This document shows, one piece after another, positions 37,901 to 45,913 of a stretch of DNA of 64,000 nt; position 1 is the first letter of the stretch, and each line of letters begins with the position of its first letter. A model generated the notes under the pieces. The model made no database searches, was not told where the DNA came from, and saw only the letters and a program-made list of their open reading frames with translations. Origin of the DNA: Carposina sasakii (Eukaryota; Arthropoda; Insecta; Lepidoptera; Carposinidae); NCBI GenBank assembly GCA_014607495.2, contig CP053169.1, forward strand, positions 2,232,001 through 2,296,000. Direction: 5' to 3'. A program made the translations under genes and the position numbers.

Positions 37901-40900
37901 ACATCCAAATTATAAAAAAACACCTATAAAAACATAATATAAACAATCAAAAGCAACAATGAAATAAGTACATACAATAATACTAAATAAATACATATAT
38001 ACATACATCTATACTAATATTATAAAGAGGAAAACTTTGTTTGTTTGGTTGTAATGAATAGGCTCAAAAACTACTGGACCGATTTCAAAAATTCTTTCAC
38101 CGTTAGAATCCTTATTGGACCTGGATGAACATAGGCTATAAGAATTTCCCGATATTCCCACGGGAAGGCGACCAACGGGAATTCTATATTTTTTACGAAA
38201 ACCGCTATACATATGAAGCTGAAATCGGGCATATATGTTCATTGGGGACAGCGAGGGAGGACTAAAAACGGATTTCCCGAAATTCCCACGGGAAGGGGAC
38301 AAACGGGAATTCATAGTTTTTACGAAAACCGCTATACATATGAAGCTGAAATCGGGCATATATGTTCATTGGGGACAGCGAGGGAGGACTAAAAACGGAT
38401 TTCCCGAAATTCCCATGGGAAGGGGACAAACGGGAATTCATAGTTTTTACGAAAACCGCTATACATATGAAGCTGAAATTGGGCATATATGTTCATTAGG
38501 GACTGCGAGGAAACACTAGAACGGATTTCCCGAAATTCCCACGGGAAGGAGACCAACGGGAATTATTTATTTTTTACGAAAACGGTTAAACATGTGAATC
38601 TGAAGTTGAGCATATATGTTTATTTGGGACCCCGAGGAAGCACTGGGAACGGATTTCCCGAAATTCCCACGGGAAGGGGACAAACGTGAATTAATTTTTT
38701 ACGACAACCGCGATAACATATAGGCTACTTTTTACACTTAACATATAGGCTACTTTTTATTTTTTCTGTAGTCCACGCGGACGGAGTCGCGGGCGTCCAC
38801 TAGTATTTTATAAAATAACACAAAAAGTTGGATTATACAGCATCATTATTAAGAGATAGGTAGTAGCTTCTCAACTTGTTCTTAAAGGTGCTAATAGATT
38901 GTGAGTCTCTTATGGTGTGAGGCAGTGTATTCCGAAGCATAATGGCATAAACTGTAAATGAGTACCCATAGGCTCCAGAGTTATGACGGGGAGTTCTGAG
39001 CAATGAAGCAGTAATAGACCTGAGGGGTCTGTCTCTAGAGAGCAGTTATTCGAATCGCTCACTTAGGTATTTCGGTGAAGAATTTAATTTAATAATTTTA
39101 AAGAGAAGAGTAAGTATATGGACATTGCGACGAAGACGAATTGGGAGCCAATTTAACTCTTTTCGAAAATGAGACATGGTCGTATTTACGTAGTCCGTAA
39201 ACAAACTCGAACGTTTTCAGAACTTAGGTATTCGTTTTAATACCTAAGTTCTGAAGACGTTCGAGTTTGTTTAAAAGCTCCTCATTGGCGTCGGAGTAGC
39301 AAGCATCCGTATAGTCCAGTATTGGAAGAATTAGGGACTGAGCAAGGTTCTTTTTAGTTTTAAAAGGGAGAAAGTTTTGAAGATGCTTAAGTGAGTGAAA
39401 TGTCCAGTGTACCTTTTTACTGGCCTCACTGACATGAGCTGACCAAGAGAAATTACAATCAAACGTAACTCCCAGATTTTTTACAGTGTTAGAGAAAGGG
39501 GTAGTAATCTGATTGTATGTGACTTTGGGCAAGAGCAAATGATTCAGATTAGCAATCAGATTTTTACGACCTATGATAATAGCTTGTGATTTTACAGGGT
39601 TAACCAATAAACCAAAGGACTGAGACCAACTAAAAATCCTGGATAAGTCGTCATTTAAAAGCCCAATAGCAGATACCGCATTGTCTACTTCGGAATGCCG
39701 ATAAATTTGTAGATCGTCTGCATAGAGATGAAAACTAGACGATATCACCTTAGTAATTGAGTCTATGAAAATAGAAAAGAGAAGGGGTGATAGTACATCA
39801 CCTTGAGGAACACCAGCAGTGAGATCACACTACTGTGAAGACACGTCATCTGAACGTATGCGCTGCTGGCGTCCCCTGAGGTAAGAGTCAAACCATTCCA
39901 CCATTAGAGGAGAAACGTTAAGAGAGGCAAGGATACCGAGTAGAACATCAAAGTCCACAGAGTTAAAGGCACTGCTAAAATCTAACAAAGTTAAAAACGT
40001 CAGTAGTTTGTTGTCAGTGGCAAGACGAATGTCATCCGTAACTTTGACTAAGGCAATGACCGTGCTATGTCCAGATCGAAAACCAGACTGCAGTGGACAC
40101 AGAAGCCTGTTCTTGTTTAAGAACGTGTACAATTGACTGTGAACTAGTGATTCAAGAGCCCTGGAAAGGTATGGTAGAATAGAGATAGGATGGTATTGGT
40201 AAAAGGATATAGGATTGGAAGTTTTAGGTAGAGGGATAACGTGAGCCTTCTTTCAAGCAGTCGGGAATGCGCTTGTAACCAAAGAATAACTAAAGATATG
40301 ATGGATTGCAGGCAATAGCTCGTCAATAATAGGACGCAACATCTGAGCGCTGATTTCATCCTCACCGACCGCTTTGGAAGAAATGCCTAGAATTGCCTTC
40401 TTAACGTCACTCACAGTGATAGAAATAAAAGTAAAAGGACGGCAGTCAGGTAAAGACAAGTTACGCAAATTGAGAAGTGTGGAGTGCTTCAGGTCAACAT
40501 CAATAGTCACCGGTGGTGAAGAAAAGTGTTTGTTAAGGTCGTTGACATCAACACTAATCCGTACCATAAGTACTCGTATGACTTAGTCTGCTCAGCAAGT
40601 AAATAGATTCTCACGAGATTACGTAAGTACGTAAGATTATGTAAATTTATGAACATTTGTCACGTGTTAGGGATTTGTCTAGACGTTTTAAACATGGTGT
40701 AATCATAGGGGTTATGATAAGCGAAATGCTATGGAGACATTAGTTTAACATTATTTTAACATTTTTTCAAAGAAACTATCTACATTGAATCTCGGAATCT
40801 CGCTAATGGACAAAGTCCGAAACGAGATTATCCGGCAGAAGATCAAAGTGACAGGCATAGTCTCGAAATGTAGCAGACTGAAGTGGCAGTGGGCTGGCTA

Positions 40901-43548
40901 CATCTGTCGTAGAACCGATGGACGGTGGAGTAAACAGGTTCTCGAATGGAGACCGCGCCTCGGCAAGCGTAGCGTTGGGCGCCCTCCGGCCAGATGGACA
41001 GAGGACGGCTGATAGTGACTGGATGGCAAAAACGAGAGATCGAGCCATGTGGCGTACACTGGGGGAGGCCTACGTCCAGCAGTGGACTGCAATAGGCTGA
41101 TGACGACGACGATGACGATCTACATTGGTTAATATCTCCGTTTCTCCGCTCTGCTGCTTTGCTTTGCTTCCATGGACAGGTAGCTTAAGCGCGGAGTTTA
41201 CAATTATGAAACTAAACTTTGGTAATGTCTGATTTATACAGCTTCACTTTGATTTATTTAGGTTAGACGAAACTTGGAGTTATTTCGACAAACGTGTATC
41301 GTAGCGAGTAATTAAAATAGCATTCCAGGCGTAATCGCCCAGAAGTTCACACGTTTAATTTCGGCATAGTAAGTATAACTACATATAGTGTTATTATTAT
41401 TATACAGGCTGTAATAAAAGGGGTATGATTATGTTTAGTAAAAAGCTATGAAAGTGACTCACTATACCTAAATAGGGTTACTCCACTCTGATCATAAAAT
41501 CCGTTGTGAGTGGAAACTGATCATGATATTAGTTTTGCCTCAAATCAAACGAATAATATTATAATAATAATATAATAATAATAATAATATTCACACACTT
41601 CACAACACATTAACTTAGTCCCACATTAAGATCCATAAGGTCTTGTGTCGTGGGTACTAAGCAACGGTATATAAATACATAGATAAGTATAGAAACATCC
41701 ATGACTCGGAAACAAACATCAATATTCATCATATCAATGTTTGCACCTACCGGGATTCGAACCCAGGACCTATGGCGCTGCAGGCAGGGCACTACCTACT
41801 ACACCAATCGGCCGTCATGAATGAAAAGTAGAATCCGATCACGTGATCAGATTCCACCAGGACAACGTATATAATATTGTCCACTCTGATCACATTAACT
41901 TCAGAATGTTACAAAAAAATTAGAAAGATTCATTTTTATCTAGTCGAAACAAAAAGTGGAAAATGTCAGTAACAATCACTAATACATTTTCTGGTGAAAA
42001 TATTTTCCTAAAAATTCTTATTTTCTATAACACTTTGAAGATAATGTGATCAGAGTGGACAATATAATATACGTTGTCCCGGTGGAAGACGATCACGCGA
42101 TCGGACTCTACTTTTCATTTGTTTGATTTAAGGCGAAACTAATATCGTGATCAGAGTGTACCCAAAAACATGATCAGTTTCCACTCGCAACGGATCATAT
42201 GATCAGAGTGGACTAACCCCTTATCGCCTCAGAGAATGCCCGAGTTGCTACTTTCAAGACATGCATGGAAGGAGAGTCACCTGTTGTATTCTAGTGAAAT
42301 CTCTCATCAGCACGAGAATATGTTAACACACACATACACACACACATACGTGAGCCTTCTGCAGCTTTTCGGACACAAATACAACAATCTATCGACCGGT
42401 AACTAATCCAATGGGAAATGTTTCCATGTCATTCTTAACAGGTTTTATAAGCTGTCAGCATCAGAGCCTCGTTAATTAGAAAGCAGGGTGCACCACGGGA
42501 AGTTGAGGTTGACTTTTGAGTCCAAAGGTATCAGTGGAACTCACTTACATACAAACATAATATATATCACTTTAATATTTAATCTGTTTAAATAAATAGC
42601 CGCGTGGTGCCGGCAGAGTAGAGTTTGTACCACCCATGCCTACCCATGGGTATCGTACGAGGCGATTAAGGGTTTCCGGGAGGTGGGCAGCAGCGCCTTC
42701 CGTACTGACAACATAGTCTGAAAATCAAACTGCGGTCACCAACCCGCCTGCCCAGCGTGGTGTCTATGGGCAAAACCCCCCCTGTGGCAGTAGCCTTGTG
42801 GCGTGCCCTGGGGGAGGCCTACGTCCAGCAGGGGACTGCAATAGGCTGAAGAAGAAGAATAAGAATATCACTTACTTAATACAGTAACGAGTATATAGCT
42901 GTAGACACACATCCCACTGGACAGGCTAACCGAGAAGCCGTTTCCACGAGACTCGAACTTCAGAGGAGCAAGGCCGAAGATACTTGATATCTATAAATTT
43001 TATGAATTTATTAGGTTTTTCGTAAGGTTCTAATAAAATAAAATGAAATAAGAGAATCGAAGACTGCTTTTATTCGAAGTCTTATAAAGGATTTTTATAT
43101 AGTCTACCTATATAATTAGGCGTATTTCTTTTGTCTGTCAGGTATCTCAAGTCTGCTCAAGGAATTGTAGCTGTTTATTGGCTCATATAAATAATAATAC
43201 AGGTATACATGTCGGATTTTTCATGTTTAATTTTGAATAATATGATATACTATACTATACCATGTATTATTCATTCGTAACTGCTAAGTTCAGTACTTTT
43301 CGCGTAAAAGAGTAACAAATATTAAAACATACTAAAATTCTCACAAACCACAGGTATGATAAATCACATTTATAACATAACTGATGTTATGTAGGGGGCA
43401 GTAATGACACAAATTAAATAAATAAATACCCTAAGAATAAATGCATGTGCTCCCCCTACTATGCTGTAGGATGTCTTGATCTTAGTCTCCGGGGACACCA
43501 ACAGCGCCGGCGGCCCCAGAGCGCCTTCCGGCTTCAACGAGTCCACAC
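25813..43548 (-). CDS. Gustatory receptor (Gr, 7tm_7 family), nine exons, both ends missing
   Basis: This is a multi-exon minus-strand gene for a predicted insect gustatory receptor, a multi-pass membrane protein of taste neurons. I joined the exons by splice sites: 43411-43548, 31770-31852, 31219-31329, 30272-30419, 29384-29539, 27905-28048, 27171-27356, 26541-26650 and 25813-25971. Each junction from the second exon on has GT/AG ends, and the codon phases fit with no internal stop. The product is about 410 codons, against roughly 400-480 for the family. It has several hydrophobic stretches and Gr-like blocks: [44 protein letters not shown] and [10 protein letters not shown]. The coding exons are GC-rich against AT-rich introns. 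The start codon exon and the final exon with the usual TY...QF motif were not found. The ligand is unknown. A bitter-type or divergent Gr is my inference; the CO2-receptor pattern is not seen. Confidence 0.85.
26541..26650 (-). CDS. Gr exon H
   Basis: The acceptor is TTCTTACAG and the donor is GAG|GTTAGT. It encodes [20 protein letters not shown], then [17 protein letters not shown]. The Val-Glu-Pro-Cys-His motif after a membrane segment is common in lepidopteran Gr sequences. It ends in phase 0, as the next exon needs. Confidence 0.9.
26843..27013. mobile_element. MITE with long imperfect arms
   Basis: CCCACTTGTCGGCTGTCGGG at the left and CCTGACAACCGACAAGTGGA at the right form arms of about 45 bp around a short centre. 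It lies in the Gr intron between exons G and H. Confidence 0.68.
27171..27356 (-). CDS. Gr exon G (conserved block)
   Basis: The acceptor is CGCTTTCAG and the donor is A|GTAAGT. This is the most diagnostic exon, with [20 protein letters not shown], then [18 protein letters not shown] and TPYFLIME. The Leu-His...Asp...Tyr-Gly-Leu-Pro pattern followed by a membrane segment is the hallmark of insect gustatory receptors. Confidence 0.92.
27905..28048 (-). CDS. Gr exon F
   Basis: The acceptor is TGTTTCCAG and the donor is G|GTATGT. It encodes a hydrophilic stretch, [11 protein letters not shown], then [19 protein letters not shown], then [18 protein letters not shown], matching the long variable cytoplasmic loop before the conserved C-terminal part of Gr proteins. 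The phase is 1 at both ends. Confidence 0.85.
28186..28446. mobile_element. Foldback MITE, arms about 98 bp
   Basis: The left arm (from AATAAGATTTCATAGAGTCC) and the right arm (to GTCTACATCTTATTCC) are reverse complements with few mismatches. The core CCAGTCCTTGACACTTAGAT is perfect. The loop of about 65 bp is full of GTAATGTATAG-like repeats. It lies in the Gr intron between exons E and F. Confidence 0.82.
28465..28645 (-). mobile_element. tRNA-derived SINE, type C, degenerate (Gr intron)
   Basis: The minus strand reads CGACGACCGATTAACGTACT, a damaged B box TCGAATCCCGGCATT and the tail GTTTAGTACCCACGACACAA. It lies between Gr exons E and F. Confidence 0.65.
28803..29126 (-). mobile_element. 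Helitron family H1 copy (Gr intron)
   Basis: The minus strand starts TCTTCTATACATATAATAAA and ends CGCGGGCGTCCACTAG between A and T. The plus-strand open frame across it is a shadow of the repeat. It lies between Gr exons E and F. Confidence 0.8.
29384..29539 (-). CDS. Gr exon E
   Basis: The acceptor is TGTTCCAG and the donor is A|GTAAGT, a consensus match. It encodes [40 protein letters not shown] and [12 protein letters not shown]. The Glu-Leu-Gln-Phe membrane segment and the following Arg-rich loop are typical of insect Gr proteins. Confidence 0.9.
29880..30160 (-). mobile_element. tRNA-derived SINE, type A, second copy (Gr intron)
   Basis: It is the same element as at 1-290: AGCGGTGATAGCCCAGTGG, then GTTCGATCCCAGTCACGGGC, then the tail region ending near GCAGGAGATATTATAGTGCA. 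It sits between Gr exons D and E. Confidence 0.78.
30272..30419 (-). CDS. Gr exon D
   Basis: The acceptor is TTTTCCAG and the donor is T|GTAAGC. The reading is [17 protein letters not shown], the membrane segment [16 protein letters not shown], and [16 protein letters not shown]. The 148 nt end in phase 1; the split codon with the next exon makes Trp. Confidence 0.87.
30535..30745 (+). repeat. Dispersed repeat R2, partial (Gr intron)
   Basis: It carries GCCGCGTGGTGCCGGCAGAG, GTATCGTACGAGGCGATTAA and TGACAACATAGTCC. The 3' half is missing. It lies between Gr exons C and D. Confidence 0.68.
31219..31329 (-). CDS. Gr exon C
   Basis: The acceptor is TATCCATCAG and the reading is [20 protein letters not shown], then [17 protein letters not shown]: a membrane segment followed by a charged loop. 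The donor is either GGG|GTTGGT (phase 0, end 31219) or G|GTATAT four bases further (end 31215). With the matching acceptors of the next exon, both give the same protein. Confidence 0.8.
31365..31500 (-). pseudogene. RTE-type LINE tail fragment in a Gr intron
   Basis: On the minus strand it reads the [24 protein letters not shown] tail, ending in the CCACTGCTGAACATAGGCCT motif region. It is a short dead fragment between Gr exons B and C. Confidence 0.7.
31770..31852 (-). CDS. Gr exon B
   Basis: The acceptor is TTCTTCCAG and the donor is CAG|GTGGGG. The 83 nt run from phase 1 to phase 0 and read [18 protein letters not shown], then VRMTSRMSQ. The intron before it is about 11.6 kb and holds the tandem duplication of transposon sequence. 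Confidence 0.8.
31965..32189. mobile_element. MITE family M1, start of duplication copy 1
   Basis: The left arm is degraded (GAAAAGCTGTGTAAATACCC). The right arm is intact (TAGCTTTTCGCTTAACATAC, ATTACACCCTG). Confidence 0.65.
32520..34180 (-). pseudogene. CR1/Jockey-like LINE, reverse transcriptase 3' part (duplication copy 1)
   Basis: This is a degenerate minus-strand fragment of a non-LTR retrotransposon ORF2. Recognisable blocks are [54 protein letters not shown], the catalytic YADD, and a C-terminal stretch [20 protein letters not shown]. The TGA after SAFPTA is shared with copy 2. Copy 1 also has frameshifts near 33540-33640 and a 63-nt deletion right after YADD. The endonuclease and 5' part are absent. 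A 34-bp hairpin at 32879-32952 interrupts the frame. Confidence 0.85.
32879..32952. repeat. Perfect 34-bp hairpin in the LINE (copy 1)
   Basis: The arms 32879-32912 and 32919-32952 are exact reverse complements (each carrying CTCGAACGTCTTCAGAACTT) around the 6-nt loop CGTTTT. The arm belongs to the LINE frame ([11 protein letters not shown]). The inverted copy puts a stop right after GIKTNT. Confidence 0.95.
34556..34705 (+). repeat. Left CAAGAC-type hexamer array of the hAT element
   Basis: The motifs CTTGGTCTTG and, reversed, CAAGACCAAGACCAAGA alternate, so the array can fold on itself. A matching array lies at the right end of the element (about 36343-36475). Confidence 0.8.
35614..35751 (-). 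mobile_element. Small Helitron inside the hAT element
   Basis: Read on the minus strand it starts TCTATACTAATATTATAAAG and ends GGGCACAGCTAG. It is preceded by A and followed by T with no target duplication, as Helitrons insert. It is 138 bp. Confidence 0.78.
36099..36180 (+). CDS. Probable first coding exon of a hAT transposase, remnant
   Basis: An ATG at 36099 opens a short frame, [20 protein letters not shown], followed by KRPKSNI. It ends at a plausible donor G|GTCAGT at 36181. It is acidic and serine-rich, then basic, like the leader before a BED zinc finger in hAT transposases. A GC-rich block with many CpG (35820-35945) lies just upstream as a possible promoter. No downstream transposase exons remain before the right terminal repeat, so the element seems internally deleted. 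The hAT assignment of this exon rests on its position within the element. Confidence 0.45.
36343..36475 (+). repeat. Right CAAGAC hexamer array of the hAT element
   Basis: At least three blocks of (CAAGAC)3-like sequence are separated by spacers such as TGGGAGCG and GTGTATTGGCG. With the left array they form a large subterminal repeat system, possibly transposase-binding sites. Confidence 0.8.
37150..37385 (-). mobile_element. tRNA-derived SINE, type C (duplication copy 1)
   Basis: The minus strand reads GACGGCCGATTGGTGTAGTA and GGGTTCGAATCCCGGTAGGT, then ACCGTTGCTTAGTACCCACG. The plus copy at 41590 is nearly identical because the region is duplicated. Confidence 0.82.
37433..37690. mobile_element. 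MITE family M1, start of duplication copy 2
   Basis: It begins CAGGTGTAATAGAAAGGGTA and ends ATTACACCCTG. Its left end is the junction between the two tandem copies. The counterpart in copy 1 (about 31965-32189) has a diverged left arm. Confidence 0.72.
38008..38803 (+). mobile_element. Helitron with internal 127-bp minisatellite
   Basis: It starts TCTATACTAATATTATAAAG and ends GGGCGTCCACTAG, with a GC-rich imperfect hairpin just before the end (CGCGGACGGAGTCGCGGG). It is inserted exactly between A and T: copy 1 of the surrounding duplication has ACATACA|TATTTTAT intact near 32508. It is 796 bp long. It encodes nothing recognisable; the open frames inside are shadows of the tandem repeat. 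Confidence 0.93.
38148..38720 (+). repeat. Minisatellite, about 127 bp x 4.5, inside the Helitron
   Basis: The landmark CCCGAAATTCCCACGGGAAG (with variants) recurs at 38148, 38276, 38403, 38529 and 38656, giving spacings of 128, 127, 126 and 127. The first and last units are the most diverged. Open frames on both strands simply repeat with the unit. Confidence 0.9.
38815..40567 (-). pseudogene. CR1/Jockey-like LINE, reverse transcriptase 3' part (duplication copy 2)
   Basis: This is the better-preserved copy of the same fragment. From 40567 it reads [20 protein letters not shown], then a TGA at the shared position, [51 protein letters not shown], a private TAG where copy 1 has Trp, then [18 protein letters not shown] and [15 protein letters not shown]. 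It is inactive and has no promoter or endonuclease. Confidence 0.87.
39199..39272. repeat. 34-bp hairpin in the LINE (copy 2), one mismatch
   Basis: This is the same foldback as in copy 1, with arms 39199-39232 and 39239-39272. One base differs in the left arm (ACGTTTTCAG against ACGTCTTCAG). Confidence 0.93.
40760..41105 (+). pseudogene. RTE-type LINE C-terminal tail, copy 2
   Basis: It has the same sequence as the copy split by the hAT element, here continuous: [20 protein letters not shown] joined to [20 protein letters not shown], then WTEDG, stop codons, and a shifted YVQQWTAIG end at 41097. It supplies the empty hAT site. Confidence 0.85.
41475..42221. mobile_element. Foldback element with GATCAGAGTGGAC arms, SINE in left arm
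   Basis: The left arm begins GGGTTACTCCACTCTGATCA and the right arm ends TGATCAGAGTGGACTAACCC. Both contain GATTCCACCAGGACAACGTA-type and TTGTCCACTCTGATCACATT sequence in mirror order. A type C SINE (41590-41818) splits the left arm only. A truncated left arm is in duplication copy 1 (37030-37433). Confidence 0.75.
41590..41818 (-). mobile_element. tRNA-derived SINE, type C (duplication copy 2)
   Basis: It is the same insertion as at 37150-37385. It sits in the left arm of the foldback element at 41475-42221. The right arm of that foldback lacks the SINE, so it is a secondary insertion. Confidence 0.82.
42222..42597. other. Gr intron, dispersed repeat fragment
   Basis: The CAGAGAATGCCCGAGTTGCT and CATGCATGGAAGGAGAGTCA region at 42232-42310 resembles the family at 12930, 22190 and 50100. 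A (CA)n run is near 42330. Confidence 0.5.
42598..42860 (+). repeat. Dispersed RTE-tail/SINE-like repeat R2
   Basis: It carries GCCGCGTGGTGCCGGCAGAG, GTATCGTACGAGGCGATTAA, GGGGGAGGCCTACGTCCAGC and GCAATAGGCTGA. The 3' part equals the end of the RTE-like LINE, so R2 is probably its non-autonomous partner or 3' tail. Other copies or parts are at 5254, 30535, 45225, 46602, 47868, 48955 and 60790. Confidence 0.72.
42861..43410. other. Gr intron, nothing recognised
   Basis: AT-rich sequence with no repeat copy or exon seen. Confidence 0.5.
43411..43548 (-). CDS. Gr exon A (N-terminal part, first exon found)
   Basis: The acceptor is TTTTCAG, followed by reading that includes [27 protein letters not shown] and the hydrophobic run [13 protein letters not shown], probably the first membrane segment. 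It starts in phase 1, so at least one exon lies upstream. The 3' edge is the weakest point of the gene model. The next exon needs phase 1, and the only GT in that phase before the TAA stop is T|GTGTCA, a poor donor. A missed small exon, or another donor such as AGG|GTATTT, is possible. Confidence 0.65.
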
Positions 43549-43940
43549 CTGAAAACAAAATCAAAGGCATTAATAATTAATAAATTATAATATAATCTAA
43601 TTTAAATCCTATATACGAAAAAAAAAGGAAGCTAATACTATGTCCTGCAAAATTAAGATTAAATTATCATAATTGAGATATCTGTTGTGCTTGCTGTGCT
43701 CGCACTTCTATGCCATAAAACGTAATTAATCAATGACAACTTGCTAGCTTATTTTCTTAGAGATTGAGATAGGATATAACATAATCCTATCTCATTTACC
43801 CAAGAATGCCGCAATGTTACACCCTAAAGCCTTATATTCGACATGGATTTATATTATTTGCTAAACCAGCCCAAATTGAGCCTTCTTAGTATGGATGATG
43901 GATAGAGACGGCCCGTGTTGAATAGTAAACACAAAGAAGG

Positions 43941-44880
43941 ATGGGCAGAAAGATCCACTCTCCACCGACCAATAACGACGAATATCGTTGGAAAGCTCTT
44001 TTTGTGAATATAAATTGTTTTGTAGCGGCTGGGTTCCGCCGCCACTAAACCACGCAACGATAGCATTGCGGATTGCTAAAATCGTGCAGCTAGGCAACGC
44101 TTATTTATAATTTGACTTTACTTTTAATTTGCTACACTATGTTAATAATTCTTGCCTTGTATTATATTTTCGCTAATCTACAAATTTATTTCATTTAAAA
44201 TCTTCGCTGGGAAGGCCTGGAGCACCCTTCCCACAGTTTCTATTGGGCAATTCTCAAATCGTTGTATGAAAAAAGTTATAGCTAAAAGAAATCTTCAGAA
44301 AATAGAAATAACATTTTTTCCCTTTTCACTTAAGAAGCAAGTACTTTTTTAAAGTACTAAGTGATCTTAAAAAGATATGATAAAAATACAATGATAAAAT
44401 AGTGATAAAAGTAGTCTTTTGCATACATAGGAATATACAGGTGTTTTTTATCGTCAATATTTGCGGATACTACGCATTTTCCTCGTCATCAGGAATATTA
44501 TTCTCCATGAAAGCATAACTGGGAAGTGTCTGATTTCTAAGATATTTAAGATAGTCGTTGAAAGATATTTTATATTTATGTCCATTATCACATCATTTAA
44601 AAATGTGGCAGCACCAGCATTTAAAGGCTGATATCTCTCGGTTACTAACCAAACTATCCAAGACATAACAAAACCATTCAAGACAAAGTACTTAACTTTT
44701 ATGCAAAAAATCTGAATTCTTCTTGATATAACTTTTTTCACACAACAATTTGAGAATCAATTTATCAATCTATCAATCAATCAATATAGTAACAATTGAT
44801 AGTCACAAAAATAGCTTTCCAACGATATACGTGTGATTGTTATTGGTCGGTGGGGACCCATCCCATTTTTGCCCATCACC
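43941..44880. mobile_element. Long foldback element, about 0.94 kb
   Basis: The outer sequences GATGGGCAGAAAGATCC and GACCCATCCCATTTTTGCCC, and the inner pairs CAATAACGACGAATATCGTT / ATATACGTGTGATTGTTATT and TTCTCAAATCGTTGTATGAA / TTCACACAACAATTTGAGAA, are mirrored. Open frames on both strands inside are not gene-like. Confidence 0.6.
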
Positions 44881-45059
44881 TTTAGCAATGATTTCTAAAA
44901 AGAAACACCTCTAGCCAAATTAGATAGAAAGAACGAATTGTTTGCTTTTTATTATAAAAAAGGTGTCTAGGTAGGCACGCTTTGAATCTATTACAAATAG
45001 TAATCTGTCCGTGTCCTTTTTTCTCACTAATAAAAAAATATACCTTTTCTTACTATTGT

Positions 45060-45170
45060 ACCTACTGATTGGTATCTCGTGAATGTTTAATGTCCCATGT
45101 ATCTATTTATATACCGTTGCTTAGTACCCACAGATCTTGGTAGTTGTAAAGTGTGTGGATATTTATTTAT
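45060..45170 (+). mobile_element. SINE type C tail fragment
   Basis: It has ACCGTTGCTTAGTACCCACA and GTGTGTGGATATTTATTTAT, but no A or B box. Confidence 0.6.
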
Positions 45171-45224
45171 TAGTTAGTCATGTCATCAGTCTATTACGTC
45201 CACATCTGGACGTAGGGATCTAAC

Positions 45225-45372
45225 AAGGATTTAACTGCAAAATAGTCACCACTTTCTGGGCAGGCGGGTTAGTGACCGCACTGTGATTTTCGAACTATGT
45301 TGTCAACACAGGAGACGCTGCTGCCCACGTCTCGGAAACCCTTCATCGCCTTTAACGATACCTACCCACGAA
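45225..45372 (-). repeat. Dispersed repeat R2, partial
   Basis: It carries GGGCAGGCGGGTTAGTGACC, TGTTGTCAACACAGGAGACG and CTGCCCACGTC. It is degenerate, and both ends are missing. Confidence 0.6.
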
Positions 45373-45756
45373 CAGACTTTCCGGAGCCTATCTGAAGAAT
45401 AAACTTGATGCTGTCTCTATCATAATCAAGTTTTAGAGAAAGACGGCACCCACTTTATTCTTCTGATAGGTTATCTAACGTTTAGAAAAATCGGCCCTTA
45501 CGTTAGTAAAATATAAAGAAGGTGAAAGCAAACGGACCACGCGGCCAGAGGGAAGAATTATTTCATCCCTCCATCAACCCTAGCGTTGAAAATGACAACT
45601 CTAAGATGAAAAATAACAATCCAAGTCCAATTAAACTCAAGGTAAATCGATCATGTTTGTTCGTTCAAGTTCTATAACAAACTCAATTAAAGCAAGCGTG
45701 TGGTGATAGATAAAGACAACTTGACAAGTTGTTAACTAGCAAGTGATCCTGCCCCC

Positions 45757-45913
45757 CAAGCATGACCACGCATCGTGGATATCGTATTGTACGATATAGT
45801 ATCGTCTCTATACAAAATTCAACATGGCGGCTACATTTACGTATTTCGACAGGCTAAATGTCGATAAATCGGTTAATCATAATTGTTAATTGTTCGTGTT
45901 TCGCAGGTCATGC
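45757..45913. mobile_element. MITE, same family as 445-577, inverted
   Basis: AAGCATGACCACGCATCGTG at the left and CGCAGGTCATGCTACTTG at the right. The internal TTCGACAGGCTAAATGTCGA matches the first copy. Confidence 0.62.

Larger units (their letters stand above)
31965..41866. repeat. Tandem segmental duplication in the Gr intron (copy 1 31965-37433, copy 2 37434-41866)
   Basis: The two copies read the same, with only scattered differences, in the order MITE, LINE 3' part, RTE tail, MITE relic, foldback arm and SINE. The offset is about 5501 at the left, 6320 after the Helitron in copy 2, 6383 after a 63-nt deletion in copy 1, and then returns to about 4433 after the hAT element in copy 1. 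The join at 37433/37434 fuses a truncated foldback arm (ends GGACAAC) to a MITE end (AGGTGTAATAG). The ancestral unit was about 3.6 kb. Confidence 0.88.

Noticed and set aside
38009..38689. Overlapping open frames on both strands
   Set aside because: They repeat with the 127-bp unit of the Helitron, so they are shadows of the minisatellite.
44454..44741. 95-codon minus-strand frame
   Set aside because: It lies wholly in the long foldback at 43941-44880 and has no domain.
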